This document shows positions 17,526 through 26,680 of a stretch of 64,000 nt of DNA, one piece after another. The notes below the pieces were generated by a model. It made no database searches. It saw only the letters and a program-made list of their open reading frames with translations, and was not told the DNA's origin. The position numbers were made by a program, and so were the translations under genes. Each line of letters starts with the position of its first letter. Position 1 is the first letter of the stretch. Source of the DNA: Chromatiaceae bacterium (GTDB taxonomy: Bacteria > Pseudomonadota > Gammaproteobacteria > Chromatiales > Chromatiaceae); contig JALWWO010000009.1 of NCBI GenBank assembly GCA_027078745.1, forward strand, positions 79,960-143,959, in the 5' to 3' direction.

Positions 17526-18250
17526 GATGCCGTCCGGTTGCGATGACCGAAGTAGGCGGCGAATACCTGGGGATCTTCTCGCACCTCCGAGAAGGTTCCC
17601 CGCGCGATGATCCGCCCCTCATTGAGCACATAGACCTCATCACAGAGATCCGCGATGACTTCCATATGATGCTCGATGAGCATCAGGCTGGTTCCTTGTT
17701 CCTGCAACTGACGCACCAGCTCCCAGAGGGTCCGGCGCAGGGTGGGATTGACGCCGGCGGCCGGTTCATCCAATAAGATCAGCTTAGGGGATCGCATGAG
17801 GACACGCAGGAATTCCACCAGCTTTTGCTGCCCATAGGATAGCGCCTTGCCCAGGACATGCACTTGTCTTTCTAAATGCACCTGTCTCAAAAGGTTGTGG
17901 GCGCGATCCTCAGCTTCGGAATCATCGGGACGGCTGGCAACCAATAGGTTTTCCAACACCGTGAGTCCGGGCAGCACCCGGCTGAGCTGAAAGGTGCGAC
18001 CTAATCCCAAGGCGACAATCCGAGAAGGTCGCAGCCCGAGGATGGAATGTCCGTCGAAGTAGATTCGACCGGTCGCTTCCCGGTCCATGCCGGAAACCGC
18101 TTGAAAAAGGGTTGTTTTTCCCGAACCGTTAGGCCCGATCAAGCCGGTGATCTTGCCGCGGCGCACCTGGAGATCAACCCCCCCCAAGGCCTGCACACCC
18201 CCAAAATCCCGCCGCAATCCTTGGATTTCCAGAATAGAAGGCTCAGCCAT
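17522..18250 (-). CDS. livG: Branched-chain-type ABC transporter ATP-binding protein LivG
   Basis: From the ATG at 18250 (MAEPSILEIQGLRRDFGG) the product has 242 residues with Walker A GPNGSGKTT, a signature replaced by the family form LSYGQQKLVEFLRVLMRSP, Walker B LILLDEPAAGVNPTL and LIEHHMEVI. The non-standard signature (LSYGQQ) is normal for LivG. It overlaps livM by 8 bases and livF by 4, consistent with coupled translation. Confidence 0.92.
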   Translation of the reverse strand: MAEPSILEIQGLRRDFGGVQALGGVDLQVRRGKITGLIGPNGSGKTTLFQAVSGMDREATGRIYFDGHSILGLRPSRIVALGLGRTFQLSRVLPGLTVLENLLVASRPDDSEAEDRAHNLLRQVHLERQVHVLGKALSYGQQKLVEFLRVLMRSPKLILLDEPAAGVNPTLRRTLWELVRQLQEQGTSLMLIEHHMEVIADLCDEVYVLNEGRIIARGTFSEVREDPQVFAAYFGHRNRTAS

Positions 18251-19160
18251 ATCGGCTGCCGATCCTTTTCCAGGCGCCCAAGAGTCCATCCGGCAAATAG
18301 AGCACGAGCAGAATCATCAGCAGCCCGAGCAATGCCAGATGCAGGGCAGGAAATTCTGCCCAAGTCAGTTCCTGCACACTCATGAGCAGGACGGCCCCCA
18401 GCACCGGCCCCCAGAGAGTGCCCCGTCCCCCGAGCAGCACGACCACAATCATTTGCACGTTGAGGGCGGGCAAAAACACGGAGCTGGGATCGATAAAGCT
18501 CGTGTAGAAAGCATAGATCGCGCCCGCTGCCCCCGGGAGCAGGGCGCTGGCTGTGAAGGCGATGAGCTTGTTTCGGATCGTATCGATGCCCAGCATCTCC
18601 GCCGCCTCCTCATCCTCTCGGATGGCGCGCAACTCGAGTCCAAAGCGACTTCTTAGAATCCATCCCATGCCCAGGGTGGCGAGCACCGCTAGGGCGAGCA
18701 TGGAAAAATAATTGGTGGCCAGGACGGGAGAGAGGAGGGGGGACAGGGCGATGCCATCGCCTCCGCCAGTGAGATCCACCCAGAGGTTGGCGAGGATCCG
18801 ACCCACCTCGTTCAACCCTAGCATGGCGATGGCGAAATAGGGTCCCCGCAGGCGCAGGGTGAGCAAGCCCAGGGGCAGGGCGAGGGCAGCGGCCAGCAGG
18901 GCAGCGCTCAGGATGGCAACCCACCAAAAAGCCCCCCCCATCAGAAGAAGGGCACCGGTATAAGCACCGACCCCAAAGAACACCCCATGCCCAAAGGAAA
19001 TATAGCCCGTCATGCCGGAAATCAGATTCCAGGACTGAGCCAGGGTCACCATCATCAGCACTTGCAACAAAAAGCTGAGCTGGTAGTTGTTGAGAAACCC
19101 GGGCGCCAAGAGCGAGAAGAAGAGCAATAGGGCACCGATGCCCAGATCAGAATACCGCAT
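18243..19160 (-). CDS. livM: Branched-chain-type ABC transporter permease LivM
   Basis: From the ATG at 19160 (MRYSDLGIGALLLFF) the product has 305 residues and about eight to nine hydrophobic spans, with the family segments NLISGMTGYISFGHGVFFGVGAYTGALL and the cytoplasmic loop RAIREDEEAAEMLGIDTIRNKL, the EAA-like contact with the ATPases. It overlaps livH by 14 bases. The longer frame up to 19262 lies within livH and is not needed. Confidence 0.91.
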   Translation of the reverse strand: MRYSDLGIGALLLFFSLLAPGFLNNYQLSFLLQVLMMVTLAQSWNLISGMTGYISFGHGVFFGVGAYTGALLLMGGAFWWVAILSAALLAAALALPLGLLTLRLRGPYFAIAMLGLNEVGRILANLWVDLTGGGDGIALSPLLSPVLATNYFSMLALAVLATLGMGWILRSRFGLELRAIREDEEAAEMLGIDTIRNKLIAFTASALLPGAAGAIYAFYTSFIDPSSVFLPALNVQMIVVVLLGGRGTLWGPVLGAVLLMSVQELTWAEFPALHLALLGLLMILLVLYLPDGLLGAWKRIGSRYG

Positions 19161-20037
19161 GGCGTTGTCCCAGGAGACCTCCAGGCCGCAAGAGTAAGAC
19201 GAGAACAAGCAAGAGATAAGCCACAGCTTCCGCCCACTGGACATTGAAAAAACCGCCCACAAAGGCTTCCACCAGTCCCAGGAGCAACCCGCCCAACAGG
19301 GCGCCCAGGAAGTTCCCCATGCCGCCGATGACGAGGACGGCGAAGCACTTGAGCAGAAATTCCCCGCCGGTCTCCGGGGAGAAAGAATAGAGGATGCTCA
19401 ACAGGACGCCCGCAGCCCCTGCCATGGCAGCTGCGATGCCAAAAGTCATCTGGCGCACCTTCGCTACATCGATGCCGCAGATCATCGCCACTTCTGGTTG
19501 TTCGGACACTGCCCGAATGGCCTTCCCCATCCGGTGGTATCGAAGGAACCCGAAGATTCCCAGGGTGAGTGCCAGGGAAATCGCCCCAGCCACCGCCCTG
19601 GGCTTAGAGATCACCAGATCCAGGCTGGACAGGTAAAAACCGCCTTGCAATACGGGCACGGACCTGAAATCTGCGGAGAAGAGCAAGAGCCCCAGATTCA
19701 TGAGGAGGATGGAAAGCCCATAGGTGACCAGCAGGGAGGTCAGCTCGTCCCTACCTGTGAGCCGCTCGATGAGCCAGCGTTGCAGCAGCACCCCGAAACC
19801 GTAGAGCAGCCCCATCACCAGGGGCAGAACGACCAGGGGATGCAGGTCGATATAACGATAGGCCAGCCAGCTGAGAAAGGCACCGGCGATCATCAGCTCC
19901 CCATGGGCAAGGTTGATGACCCCCATGACCCCGAACACCAGATTCAGCCCGCAGGCGAGCAAGGCATAGAGGGCGCCCGCCAACAACCCGCTCAAAGCGA
20001 GTTGCAGCAGCACGCTGGATTCCCAAAGCATCGACAA
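19147..20037 (-). CDS. livH: Branched-chain-type ABC transporter permease LivH
   Basis: The 296-residue product is all membrane spans with the LivH signatures GLNLVFGVMGVINLAHGELMIAG near residue 30 and RAVSEQPEVAMICGIDVAKVR, the ATPase-contact loop. The frame begins with TTG at 20037 preceded by GGTGG, with an ATG two codons later; either could be used. It starts 13 bases after livK. Confidence 0.91.
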   Translation of the reverse strand: MSMLWESSVLLQLALSGLLAGALYALLACGLNLVFGVMGVINLAHGELMIAGAFLSWLAYRYIDLHPLVVLPLVMGLLYGFGVLLQRWLIERLTGRDELTSLLVTYGLSILLMNLGLLLFSADFRSVPVLQGGFYLSSLDLVISKPRAVAGAISLALTLGIFGFLRYHRMGKAIRAVSEQPEVAMICGIDVAKVRQMTFGIAAAMAGAAGVLLSILYSFSPETGGEFLLKCFAVLVIGGMGNFLGALLGGLLLGLVEAFVGGFFNVQWAEAVAYLLLVLVLLLRPGGLLGQRHAVF

Positions 20038-20050
20038 CTAAGCCACCCCT

Positions 20051-21238
20051 TCAGCGATTCTGCCAGGGTTGGAAGGGATAGAGGATTTGATGGGTAGCAT
20101 GTGCTCGGGGCAACACGATATGCCGTTTTCCCTCGATCCATTGGATCGTGTAGCCGGGCTTTCCGATTTGCTTGCCCGCAGCATCCACCGCATAGCGCCC
20201 GAACACCGTGGTGATCTTCAGTTGAGACAGGGCCTTGCGCAGGGCGTCCCGATCCAGGGAACCGGCTCGTTTCACCGCTGCCTCCAACACCTGGCCGGCG
20301 CCATAGCCCCCCGCTGCATGATAGCCCGGGGCATGGCCGAAGCGCTGCTGATACCGCCGTGCAAATCGCTGGGCGCCGGGGAGCTTCAAGCTCGCTTCCC
20401 ATTGCGTGTTGCCCATGACGCCTTCCGCGTCTGCACCCAGGTTCTCGCCGAAATCCGGCAGGCCAGGACCTACGGCAAAGGCCATGATCTTAGGGCTGAA
20501 CCGATATTCCTTCGCCTGTCGCACGAACGCTGTGGAGTCTGGCAAATAGGAACCACCGATGAGCACCTCCGGCTTCCTGAGCCGCAGTTTCACCAGCATG
20601 GCGGAAAAATCCGTGGAACCCTTGCTGTATTCCTCTTCAAAGACCAATTGCATGCCGAGCTGTTTCACCAGGGCTTTGACGCCCTTGGCCACCGCGCGGG
20701 GAAAGGCTGTGTCTGCATGGATTAGCGCAACCCGGGATAATCCCTTCCGCTTGGCGAAGAAGAGAATCTGATTCATGTAGCTTTCCGCCGGCGTGTACAG
20801 CCCGAACACATTTTTGTAGCCCCGAGCCCAGATCTTGCTGCTGGCAGCGCCGGTGGACACCATGGGGAACTGATGCTTCTCTGCAACCGTGCTGGCGGCT
20901 AGGGTAACCCCAGAGGAGTAGGGACCCAGCAGCAGATCCACCCGATCCCCGCTGATGAGCTTTTCATAGAGCTTCGCACCTGTGAGGGGTTTGGATTCAT
21001 CATCGTAATAGATCAATTGCACCGGCCTGCCCAACAGTCCGCCCCGCGCGTTCACATCCTCTACCCAGAGCCGATAGCCGTTGAGCTGTTCCTGACCCGT
21101 GCGAGAATATTTGCCGGTCAGCGCGACGGAGGCGCCGACCAAAATGGGTTTTTTCGAGCTTATAGCGGTATCCGATGCGATCAGACTGATCGCTGCCAAC
21201 AGGCTGACACACCATGTGCGAACTGATCTTTGGAACAT
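20051..21238 (-). CDS. Periplasmic substrate-binding protein of the LivK type
   Basis: From the ATG at 21238 (GGAG 8 bases before) the product has 395 residues: a signal peptide (about 1-25), then a type I periplasmic binding fold beginning PILVGASVALTGKYSRTGQEQLNGYRLW. This opening, with the conserved LTG and the GGLLGRPVQLIYYDDES strand, is that of the Peripla_BP_6 family. DLLLGPYSSGVTLAASTVAE forms the ligand-contact loop. The ligand is not evident. It is first in the operon; the 108 bases upstream must hold the promoter. Confidence 0.88.
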   Translation of the reverse strand: MFQRSVRTWCVSLLAAISLIASDTAISSKKPILVGASVALTGKYSRTGQEQLNGYRLWVEDVNARGGLLGRPVQLIYYDDESKPLTGAKLYEKLISGDRVDLLLGPYSSGVTLAASTVAEKHQFPMVSTGAASSKIWARGYKNVFGLYTPAESYMNQILFFAKRKGLSRVALIHADTAFPRAVAKGVKALVKQLGMQLVFEEEYSKGSTDFSAMLVKLRLRKPEVLIGGSYLPDSTAFVRQAKEYRFSPKIMAFAVGPGLPDFGENLGADAEGVMGNTQWEASLKLPGAQRFARRYQQRFGHAPGYHAAGGYGAGQVLEAAVKRAGSLDRDALRKALSQLKITTVFGRYAVDAAGKQIGKPGYTIQWIEGKRHIVLPRAHATHQILYPFQPWQNR

Positions 21239-21346
21239 CGATGTTCTCCCGGATAGGCTCAAAATGTTAAGGCTAGCATTCTGAAGGGAAAATAGCAGGT
21301 GTTTCCCAACTGTTGCCGCACCGCTCAGCATCAGTCGCGCGACTTC

Positions 21347-21991
21347 TCAGTCGAGCAGGTCCCGCACCTGATCCTTGCGGAGATAGCGCCCAGGTCTCGG
21401 CAACAGCCCGGGCACCAGGGCCCGATAACGGCGGTAGCGCTCGCCGTGATAAAATAAAAGTTTCTGTTCTTCCAGTCGGGAACCTAGAAAGAGATACAAG
21501 CTCACCCAGAGGGCGGACACGAACAGGGGCACATCCATATCTCGGGTCCAGATGAGCACCAGCCCGAGGCTGTACCAGGGATGGCGCACGAAGCGGTGCA
21601 GGGGGGAGAGTCGAAAGGATTCCTGATCTTCCACCGCGCGGCGGCCCGTCTGCAGCTGTCGAAAACCGAGGAATTCCGCGCTGTCGTAGTCGCGCAGGGT
21701 GAGGACAAAGCCCCAGATCGCGAGCAGGGCCAGGCCGTTGGCGAGCCACCAGAGCGGGCCGGTCCACTGCCACAGCCAAGGGCCGCGCTGGGCATAGGTC
21801 AGCCCTAGGGGTAGGGGCAATAGGGCGAAGGCGATCAGATTGAAGAACAGGCGGTAGGCGGGCATCCATCGGGGGAAATGGCGAGCTACCCAACGCTTTA
21901 CTTTTAAGCTAGCCAGAAAGGAATGCACGCTCCCGTAGAATACCCAAGCCAAGCTGATGGCGATGAGCTGGGGCCAACGAATTCCTTCCAT
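21347..21991 (-). CDS. Membrane protein of the isoprenylcysteine methyltransferase/NnrU-like family
   Basis: The 214-residue product has about five hydrophobic spans. The C-terminal half carries the ICMT-like signature RFVRHPWYSLGLVLIW followed by SRLEEQKLLFYHGERYRRY, the SAM-binding RHPxY and EExxL motifs of this fold. Relatives include NnrU, MddA (methanethiol methyltransferase) and protein-S-isoprenylcysteine methyltransferases. The sulfur-related MddA reading is attractive given the sulfur-globule-like gene but cannot be shown here. It lies 9 bases downstream of the gene at 22001. Confidence 0.75.
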   Translation of the reverse strand: MEGIRWPQLIAISLAWVFYGSVHSFLASLKVKRWVARHFPRWMPAYRLFFNLIAFALLPLPLGLTYAQRGPWLWQWTGPLWWLANGLALLAIWGFVLTLRDYDSAEFLGFRQLQTGRRAVEDQESFRLSPLHRFVRHPWYSLGLVLIWTRDMDVPLFVSALWVSLYLFLGSRLEEQKLLFYHGERYRRYRALVPGLLPRPGRYLRKDQVRDLLD

Positions 21992-22000
21992 CGCATGCTT

Positions 22001-22459
22001 TCAGTCCGCTTCAGGTAACTCGATCAACCGCGTCATGGTGCGCAGAAAGTAGTTGAGCCAATCTTCTTGATGAATGTACTCCCTTCGGACTGGCCGGGAA
22101 GCATAGGTATCCTGATCGACCTGATAGACTAGCTGTCCATTATTTCCGAGGTTGACATAAAAGGCCATCTGACCCCCTGGCACGAGAAAACGCAGCCCAT
22201 AGCGAACCCCCTGATCTTCGATAAAGCCGAGCAGCAGGGCCTCGAAGGTATCCCCGCGACGGTGATAGTCTTCTGGCCAGATCTCTTGTAACACCTGCAA
22301 GCGCACGAACTGATTGCGCAGATCCCGATAAGATTGGAATAAAGGTTCCGCGGCCTCTGCGAGCAAATGTAGCTTCGCCAAGCGCTTTTTCTTGTTTTGA
22401 GCGCGGTACTGATCTTCTTGATCAATCAAGGCTTTGATCTTGTCGAGCGTTTTATTCAT
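22001..22459 (-). CDS. Hypothetical protein, 152 residues
   Basis: Not recognised. The product is soluble, without signal peptide or membrane span. The N-terminus (1-35) is a charged, probably coiled-coil helix (KTLDKIKALIDQEDQYRAQNKKKRL), then a helical part with LRNQFVRLQVLQEIWPEDYH, and a mixed C-terminal half (YGLRFLVPGGQMAFYVNLGNNG). It ends 9 bases before the ICMT-like gene, so the two probably share a transcript. Codon use resembles its neighbours, which supports a real gene. Confidence 0.7.
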   Translation of the reverse strand: MNKTLDKIKALIDQEDQYRAQNKKKRLAKLHLLAEAAEPLFQSYRDLRNQFVRLQVLQEIWPEDYHRRGDTFEALLLGFIEDQGVRYGLRFLVPGGQMAFYVNLGNNGQLVYQVDQDTYASRPVRREYIHQEDWLNYFLRTMTRLIELPEAD

Positions 22460-23275
22460 CGGTAGGTTACCCTGGATTTTGGAAGAAGAGAGAACTTGGG
22501 AGAAACCGACTGGGACTTCGTTAGGATCCCGGGTTCAAGCGGGTTGAATGGCTGATCTCTCTCGGCGAGGAATGCGACCTGAAGCTCATCCTCTGTCCTT
22601 AGGCCTTGAAGATATCGGATCTCGGGGGCAGATGAAGTCGCATCTGCTCGCTCGGTGCGGGCATTAGTCCCGTTTTGTACTGCACCAGACTGCGTTCTCT
22701 TCAATAGATCCGCTACCGTATTTCCCGCGCGCCCGAAATAGCTCTGGATAGCCTTCCCGTATTGATTCGGAAAGAAGCATGATCCCTCGGAACCCGATAT
22801 CCTGCGACCTGTTTGTATGATAACACTTGCCCAACAGCGGATCCCATAGGCACCTGATGTTACTGAGCCGAATCACAGAAACCATAAAGCTGAAGAAAAC
22901 CGGTTTCAAAAGTGATGAGGGAAATTCCTTCATGCGGATCGATCCAGGGAAGGGCACGATTTTCGTTTCTCGCCGCCATAGGTTTCGCATTCCCCCTGTC
23001 CAAATGCTGGCCCCCTTTTCTCCAACCGAAGCAGACTGAGAAGCAGGAAGCTGCTTTGCGGACCTCACTTTGCAATGAGATCTGATGCTTCATAGCCGCA
23101 GTTCGGACAGGATTCATCCAGATCCCGTCTGCACGCTAGCTTTCTCGAAGCTCGGCATAGCATGTGCTACAAAGGAACGCAACGGATGCCCAAAGGGAAC
23201 AAGGTGCAATATAGCGATTTTTTCGGACAAAGGAGTAGAATTTTCGGCTCGCACCATCGCCATCCCCGATCTCCT
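22460..23275. other. 816-bp stretch with no recognisable gene
   Basis: Both strands hold open frames of 60-134 codons, but none has a family signature, consistent start context or the codon pattern of the neighbours. The composition is a little less GC-rich than the genes beside it. I see no tRNA, no strong terminator and no transposase remnant. AAGGAG near 23231 might serve an unusual upstream start of malQ. It may be a decayed gene. Confidence 0.5.
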
Positions 23276-24748
23276 ATGCGCACCCAATCCCCCAGTCCTA
23301 CGCTCGGCCCTCGTCAAGCCGGTGTGCTGCTCCATCTCAGTTCCTTGCCAGGTCCAGGGGAAAGCGGTTCCCTGGGGCCGGATGCGGAGCGATTCTTGGA
23401 TTTCTTGGAAGCGGCCGGACTCAAAGTCTGGCAGATGTTGCCGGTAGGTCCCACGCAGTCAGGGCGATCCCCCTATCAGACCAGTTCTGTTCATGCGGGC
23501 GATCCCTTTCTCATCGCCCTGGAACCTCTGATCGAACAGGGCTGGTTAGCTCGGTTGCCTGGCTCACAGGATCGGGATGCAAAAACTGCCGCATTGCGGG
23601 AAGCCTGGCTGGGCTTTCAGCATCGAGCGGGACGAGAACAGCGGGAAGCGCTTCAGGCTTTCACGCAGGAAAACCGCTACTGGCTGGAGGATTACCGCCT
23701 GTTTCGGGTGCTGCGAGAAGAACAGGGAACGCCTTGGTGGGAATGGCCTTCCCCGTTGCGCCATCGGGATCCCGAAGCGCTGGCCGCAGCCCGCAGCCGC
23801 CTGTCAGAGGCGAGCGCCTTCGTCGCCTTCGAGCAGTTTCTCTTTTTTCATCAATGGTCCGCCCTGCGCCGTCAAGCCAATGCGCGCGGCATCCGGCTCT
23901 TCGGGGATATGCCCATCTTCGTCGCTCCGGACAGTGCGGAAGTTTGGGCGCGTCCTCAGGATTTTTGGCTGCGTCCCGACGGCACCCCTCAGGTGGTCGC
24001 CGGCGTGCCACCGGATTATTTCTCGGAGACCGGCCAGCGCTGGGGCAATCCCCTCTATCGCTGGGAACAGATGCAGGCGGATGGCTTTCGCTTCTGGCTC
24101 GACCGAGTCCGGACCCAGTTGCAACTATTCGATCTCATCCGCATCGATCATTTCCGGGGCTTTGAGTCCTATTGGGAGATCCCCGCAGAAGAACCCTTTG
24201 CGCAAAAAGGTCGTTGGGTCAAAGCGCTAGGAGACGAACTCTTCGAACGTCTGCAGCAACGCTTCGGAAAACTGCCCTTTGTGGCGGAAGATCTGGGGGT
24301 CATCACGCCGGAAGTAGAGGCGCTTCGGCGGAAATACCGATTTCCCGGCATGAAGGTATTGCAGTTCGCCTTCTCTGGGGAAGGGGATAATCCCTATCTG
24401 CCCTTTCATCACGGCCGAAACGCGGTGGTCTACACCGGCACCCATGATAATGATACGACCTTGGGTTGGTACCATAGCTTAGCGGCCTGGCAGCAAGAAT
24501 ATGTGATGGAGTATCTCGGTCATCCTCAAGAACCCATGCCCTGGCCGCTCATCCGAACGGCCTTCGCTTCCCGGGCCCAACTGGCCATCGTGCCCATGCA
24601 GGATTTTCTAGCTTTGGATAGCGAACATCGTATGAATGTGCCGGGCACGAGCCAGGGAAACTGGCGGTGGCGGTTCCACTGGGATCAGGTGAAACCGGAA
24701 TTAGAGAAACGATTGCAGCGGATGGCCGCCCTGTACGGGCGATTATGA
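23276..24748 (+). CDS. malQ: 4-alpha-glucanotransferase (amylomaltase)
   Basis: MalQ moves maltosyl or longer glucan units between alpha-1,4-glucans. The product from the ATG at 23276 has 490 residues with the GH77 start AGVLLHLSSLPGPGESGSLG, the nucleophile segment LIRIDHFRGFESYWEIPA, the acid/base segment VAEDLGVITPEVEALR and YTGTHDNDTTLGW. Length is that of the shorter bacterial type. No good ribosome site precedes this ATG, and the frame stays open to 23162, so the start is uncertain by up to 38 codons. It probably serves glycogen turnover together with the GH13 enzyme at 31.7 kb. Confidence 0.93.
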   Translation: MRTQSPSPTLGPRQAGVLLHLSSLPGPGESGSLGPDAERFLDFLEAAGLKVWQMLPVGPTQSGRSPYQTSSVHAGDPFLIALEPLIEQGWLARLPGSQDRDAKTAALREAWLGFQHRAGREQREALQAFTQENRYWLEDYRLFRVLREEQGTPWWEWPSPLRHRDPEALAAARSRLSEASAFVAFEQFLFFHQWSALRRQANARGIRLFGDMPIFVAPDSAEVWARPQDFWLRPDGTPQVVAGVPPDYFSETGQRWGNPLYRWEQMQADGFRFWLDRVRTQLQLFDLIRIDHFRGFESYWEIPAEEPFAQKGRWVKALGDELFERLQQRFGKLPFVAEDLGVITPEVEALRRKYRFPGMKVLQFAFSGEGDNPYLPFHHGRNAVVYTGTHDNDTTLGWYHSLAAWQQEYVMEYLGHPQEPMPWPLIRTAFASRAQLAIVPMQDFLALDSEHRMNVPGTSQGNWRWRFHWDQVKPELEKRLQRMAALYGRL

Positions 24749-24780
24749 AATGCCGCGCTCCTGATCCTAAGTAATCCACC

Positions 24781-26286
24781 ATGTTTCAAGCGAGAGACGC
24801 CATCCTTCAGGCAGTGCGCGGCGGATTTTCCGGGCGCAGGGTGCTGGTCGCAGGCGATCTCATGTTAGATCGCTACCTCCGGGGACCGGTGCAGCGCATT
24901 TCCCCGGAAGCGCCGGTGCCCGTGGTGCAGCTCAAGCAACGTCAGGATTCCGCCGGCGGTGCGGCCAATGTGGCGCGCAATCTGGCCAAATTGGGCTTAT
25001 CGATCTCTCTGTTCGGGGTGACGGGCCAAGATGCGCATCGAGAAGCCCTGGTCGAGGCGCTCCGGTCTGAGGGAATTTCCACGGAAGGTTTGATCGCCAG
25101 CCCCTATCGCACGACTACTTGCAAAACCCGCGTTCTCGGCGATCATCAACAGATGCTCCGCATCGATGAAGAAGTGATTGCCCCCCTGATGCCGGAAGAG
25201 GAAACGCAACTGTTCCACCTCGTTTCGGCCGCGTTGGATGGGGCGGAAGCCCTGATTTTGTCGGACTATGGAAAGGGAGTATTCTCTCCGAACCTGACGC
25301 AACGTTTGATTCAGGCGGGAAAGGCACGGAATATTCCCGTACTGGTGGATCCCAAGGGACAGGATTTTTCTAAATACCAAGGCGCTACCCTGATCACGCC
25401 CAATCAGAGGGAGCTGGGGCAAGCGCTGGGCCTTTCCCTAGCGGAAGACTCGATCCCTCGGGCACAGGCGGAAGCGCTGCGGGCGCAGCTCGATCTGGAA
25501 TATTTGCTGGTAACCCTGGGGGAGCAGGGTTGTCTCCTCTTGGAAGCGGACGGATCGCACCACATTCCCGCTGTTGCGCGGGAGGTCTTCGATGTGTCCG
25601 GTGCCGGGGATACAGTCATCGCCACCTTGGCCGCCGGCCTTATCTCGGGATTATCCCCCATGGATGCCGCCCAGCTCGCCAACTTGGCCGCTGGGGTGGT
25701 GGTGGGCAAACTGGGCACCGTGCCCATCACGCAGGAAGATTTGTGGGAGGCGCTGACTGGAGAAGCGGCTATAGAACAAGCCCATAAGATTCTCAGCCTG
25801 CCCCAGGCACAATCCAAAGTCGCTGCTTGGCGCAGCGCCGGCGCGCGCATCGTCTTCACCAATGGTTGTTTCGATCTTCTCCACGTGGGTCATGTAAGCT
25901 ATTTAGAACAAGCCCGACAGCAGGGAGATCGCCTCATCGTGGGTTTGAACACAGACCGCTCGGTCCGAGCGATCAAAGGGGCAAGTCGTCCGGTGATCGG
26001 TCAGGAAGACCGAGCGCGGATCCTCGCCGCTCTCGCTGCGGTGGATCTGGTGGTTCTCTTTGATGAGGAAACGCCCCTTTCCCTCATCCTGGCCCTGCGA
26101 CCTCAGGTGCTTGTCAAGGGGGCGGATTATCGGGAAGAAGCCATCGTGGGGGCCAGAGAGGTGCGCGCCTGGGGAGGAGAGGTGGTGCGCATTCCCCTGG
26201 TGGAAGATCGCAGCACCACCCGTACCCTGCAGCGACTAGAATGCATTTTATGCAAGCCGGATCCCGCCCGATCCCCTGGGAGGTAG
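24781..26286 (+). CDS. hldE: Bifunctional heptose-7-phosphate kinase/heptose-1-phosphate adenylyltransferase
   Basis: HldE makes ADP-heptose for lipopolysaccharide inner core: an N-terminal kinase phosphorylates D-glycero-D-manno-heptose 7-phosphate and a C-terminal domain adenylylates it. In the 501-residue product the PfkB-type kinase (about 15-325) has SAGGAANVARNLAKLG and FDVSGAGDTVIATLA; the cytidylyltransferase-like domain (about 355-485) has FTNGCFDLLHVGHVSYLEQA and VEDRSTTRTL. Slightly longer than E. coli HldE because of a C-terminal tail. It follows malQ by 32 bases and precedes the PilZ gene by 4. Confidence 0.96.
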   Translation: MFQARDAILQAVRGGFSGRRVLVAGDLMLDRYLRGPVQRISPEAPVPVVQLKQRQDSAGGAANVARNLAKLGLSISLFGVTGQDAHREALVEALRSEGISTEGLIASPYRTTTCKTRVLGDHQQMLRIDEEVIAPLMPEEETQLFHLVSAALDGAEALILSDYGKGVFSPNLTQRLIQAGKARNIPVLVDPKGQDFSKYQGATLITPNQRELGQALGLSLAEDSIPRAQAEALRAQLDLEYLLVTLGEQGCLLLEADGSHHIPAVAREVFDVSGAGDTVIATLAAGLISGLSPMDAAQLANLAAGVVVGKLGTVPITQEDLWEALTGEAAIEQAHKILSLPQAQSKVAAWRSAGARIVFTNGCFDLLHVGHVSYLEQARQQGDRLIVGLNTDRSVRAIKGASRPVIGQEDRARILAALAAVDLVVLFDEETPLSLILALRPQVLVKGADYREEAIVGAREVRAWGGEVVRIPLVEDRSTTRTLQRLECILCKPDPARSPGR

Positions 26287-26290
26287 ACCG

Positions 26291-26680
26291 ATGAAGGATA
26301 CATTTAGAAGAGAGCAAGAACGGCGGGCATTTACCCGGGTGAAGATTCGGGCGCCGGTGGAAGTTCGTCAGGGGGAAAACTGTTGGCAGCTCGAACTCCT
26401 CAATCTCTCCCTCACCGGCCTTGCGGTGACCGAACCGGAGGACTGGGATCCGGATTACCAGCAGCCCTTCGATTTCCTCATCTATCTCAATCGGGAGGAG
26501 CCGCTGGAAGTGCGCGCCCGCATCATCTATATCAACCCTGGCTATATGGGTTTTGAAATGGAACCTCTATCCGAAGCCCAACGCACGACGCTGGGGGAAG
26601 TGCTCGCCACCTATCTGGGGCAAGATCGGATCCGAGAAGAGTTAGATTTTCTCGCAGAACTGGAGCGGGAAGAGGATTGA
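26291..26680 (+). CDS. PilZ domain protein
   Basis: The 129-residue product is a single PilZ domain, a c-di-GMP receptor fold. The binding motifs are RRAFTRV near residue 11 (RxxxR: R11, R12 and R16 region) and NLSLTGLAV near residue 38, in place of the classic D/NxSxxG, which is satisfied by NLSLTG. An acidic C-terminal helix follows. Its TGA overlaps the TTG of the next gene, a sigma54 activator, by 3 bases, so c-di-GMP sensing and transcription control may be coupled. Confidence 0.85.
   Translation: MKDTFRREQERRAFTRVKIRAPVEVRQGENCWQLELLNLSLTGLAVTEPEDWDPDYQQPFDFLIYLNREEPLEVRARIIYINPGYMGFEMEPLSEAQRTTLGEVLATYLGQDRIREELDFLAELEREED

Noticed and set aside
22664..23068. Leftward open frame of 134 codons in the empty stretch before malQ
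   Set aside because: Composition and codon pattern do not resemble the neighbours, no ribosome site, no family signature; overlaps other equally long frames.
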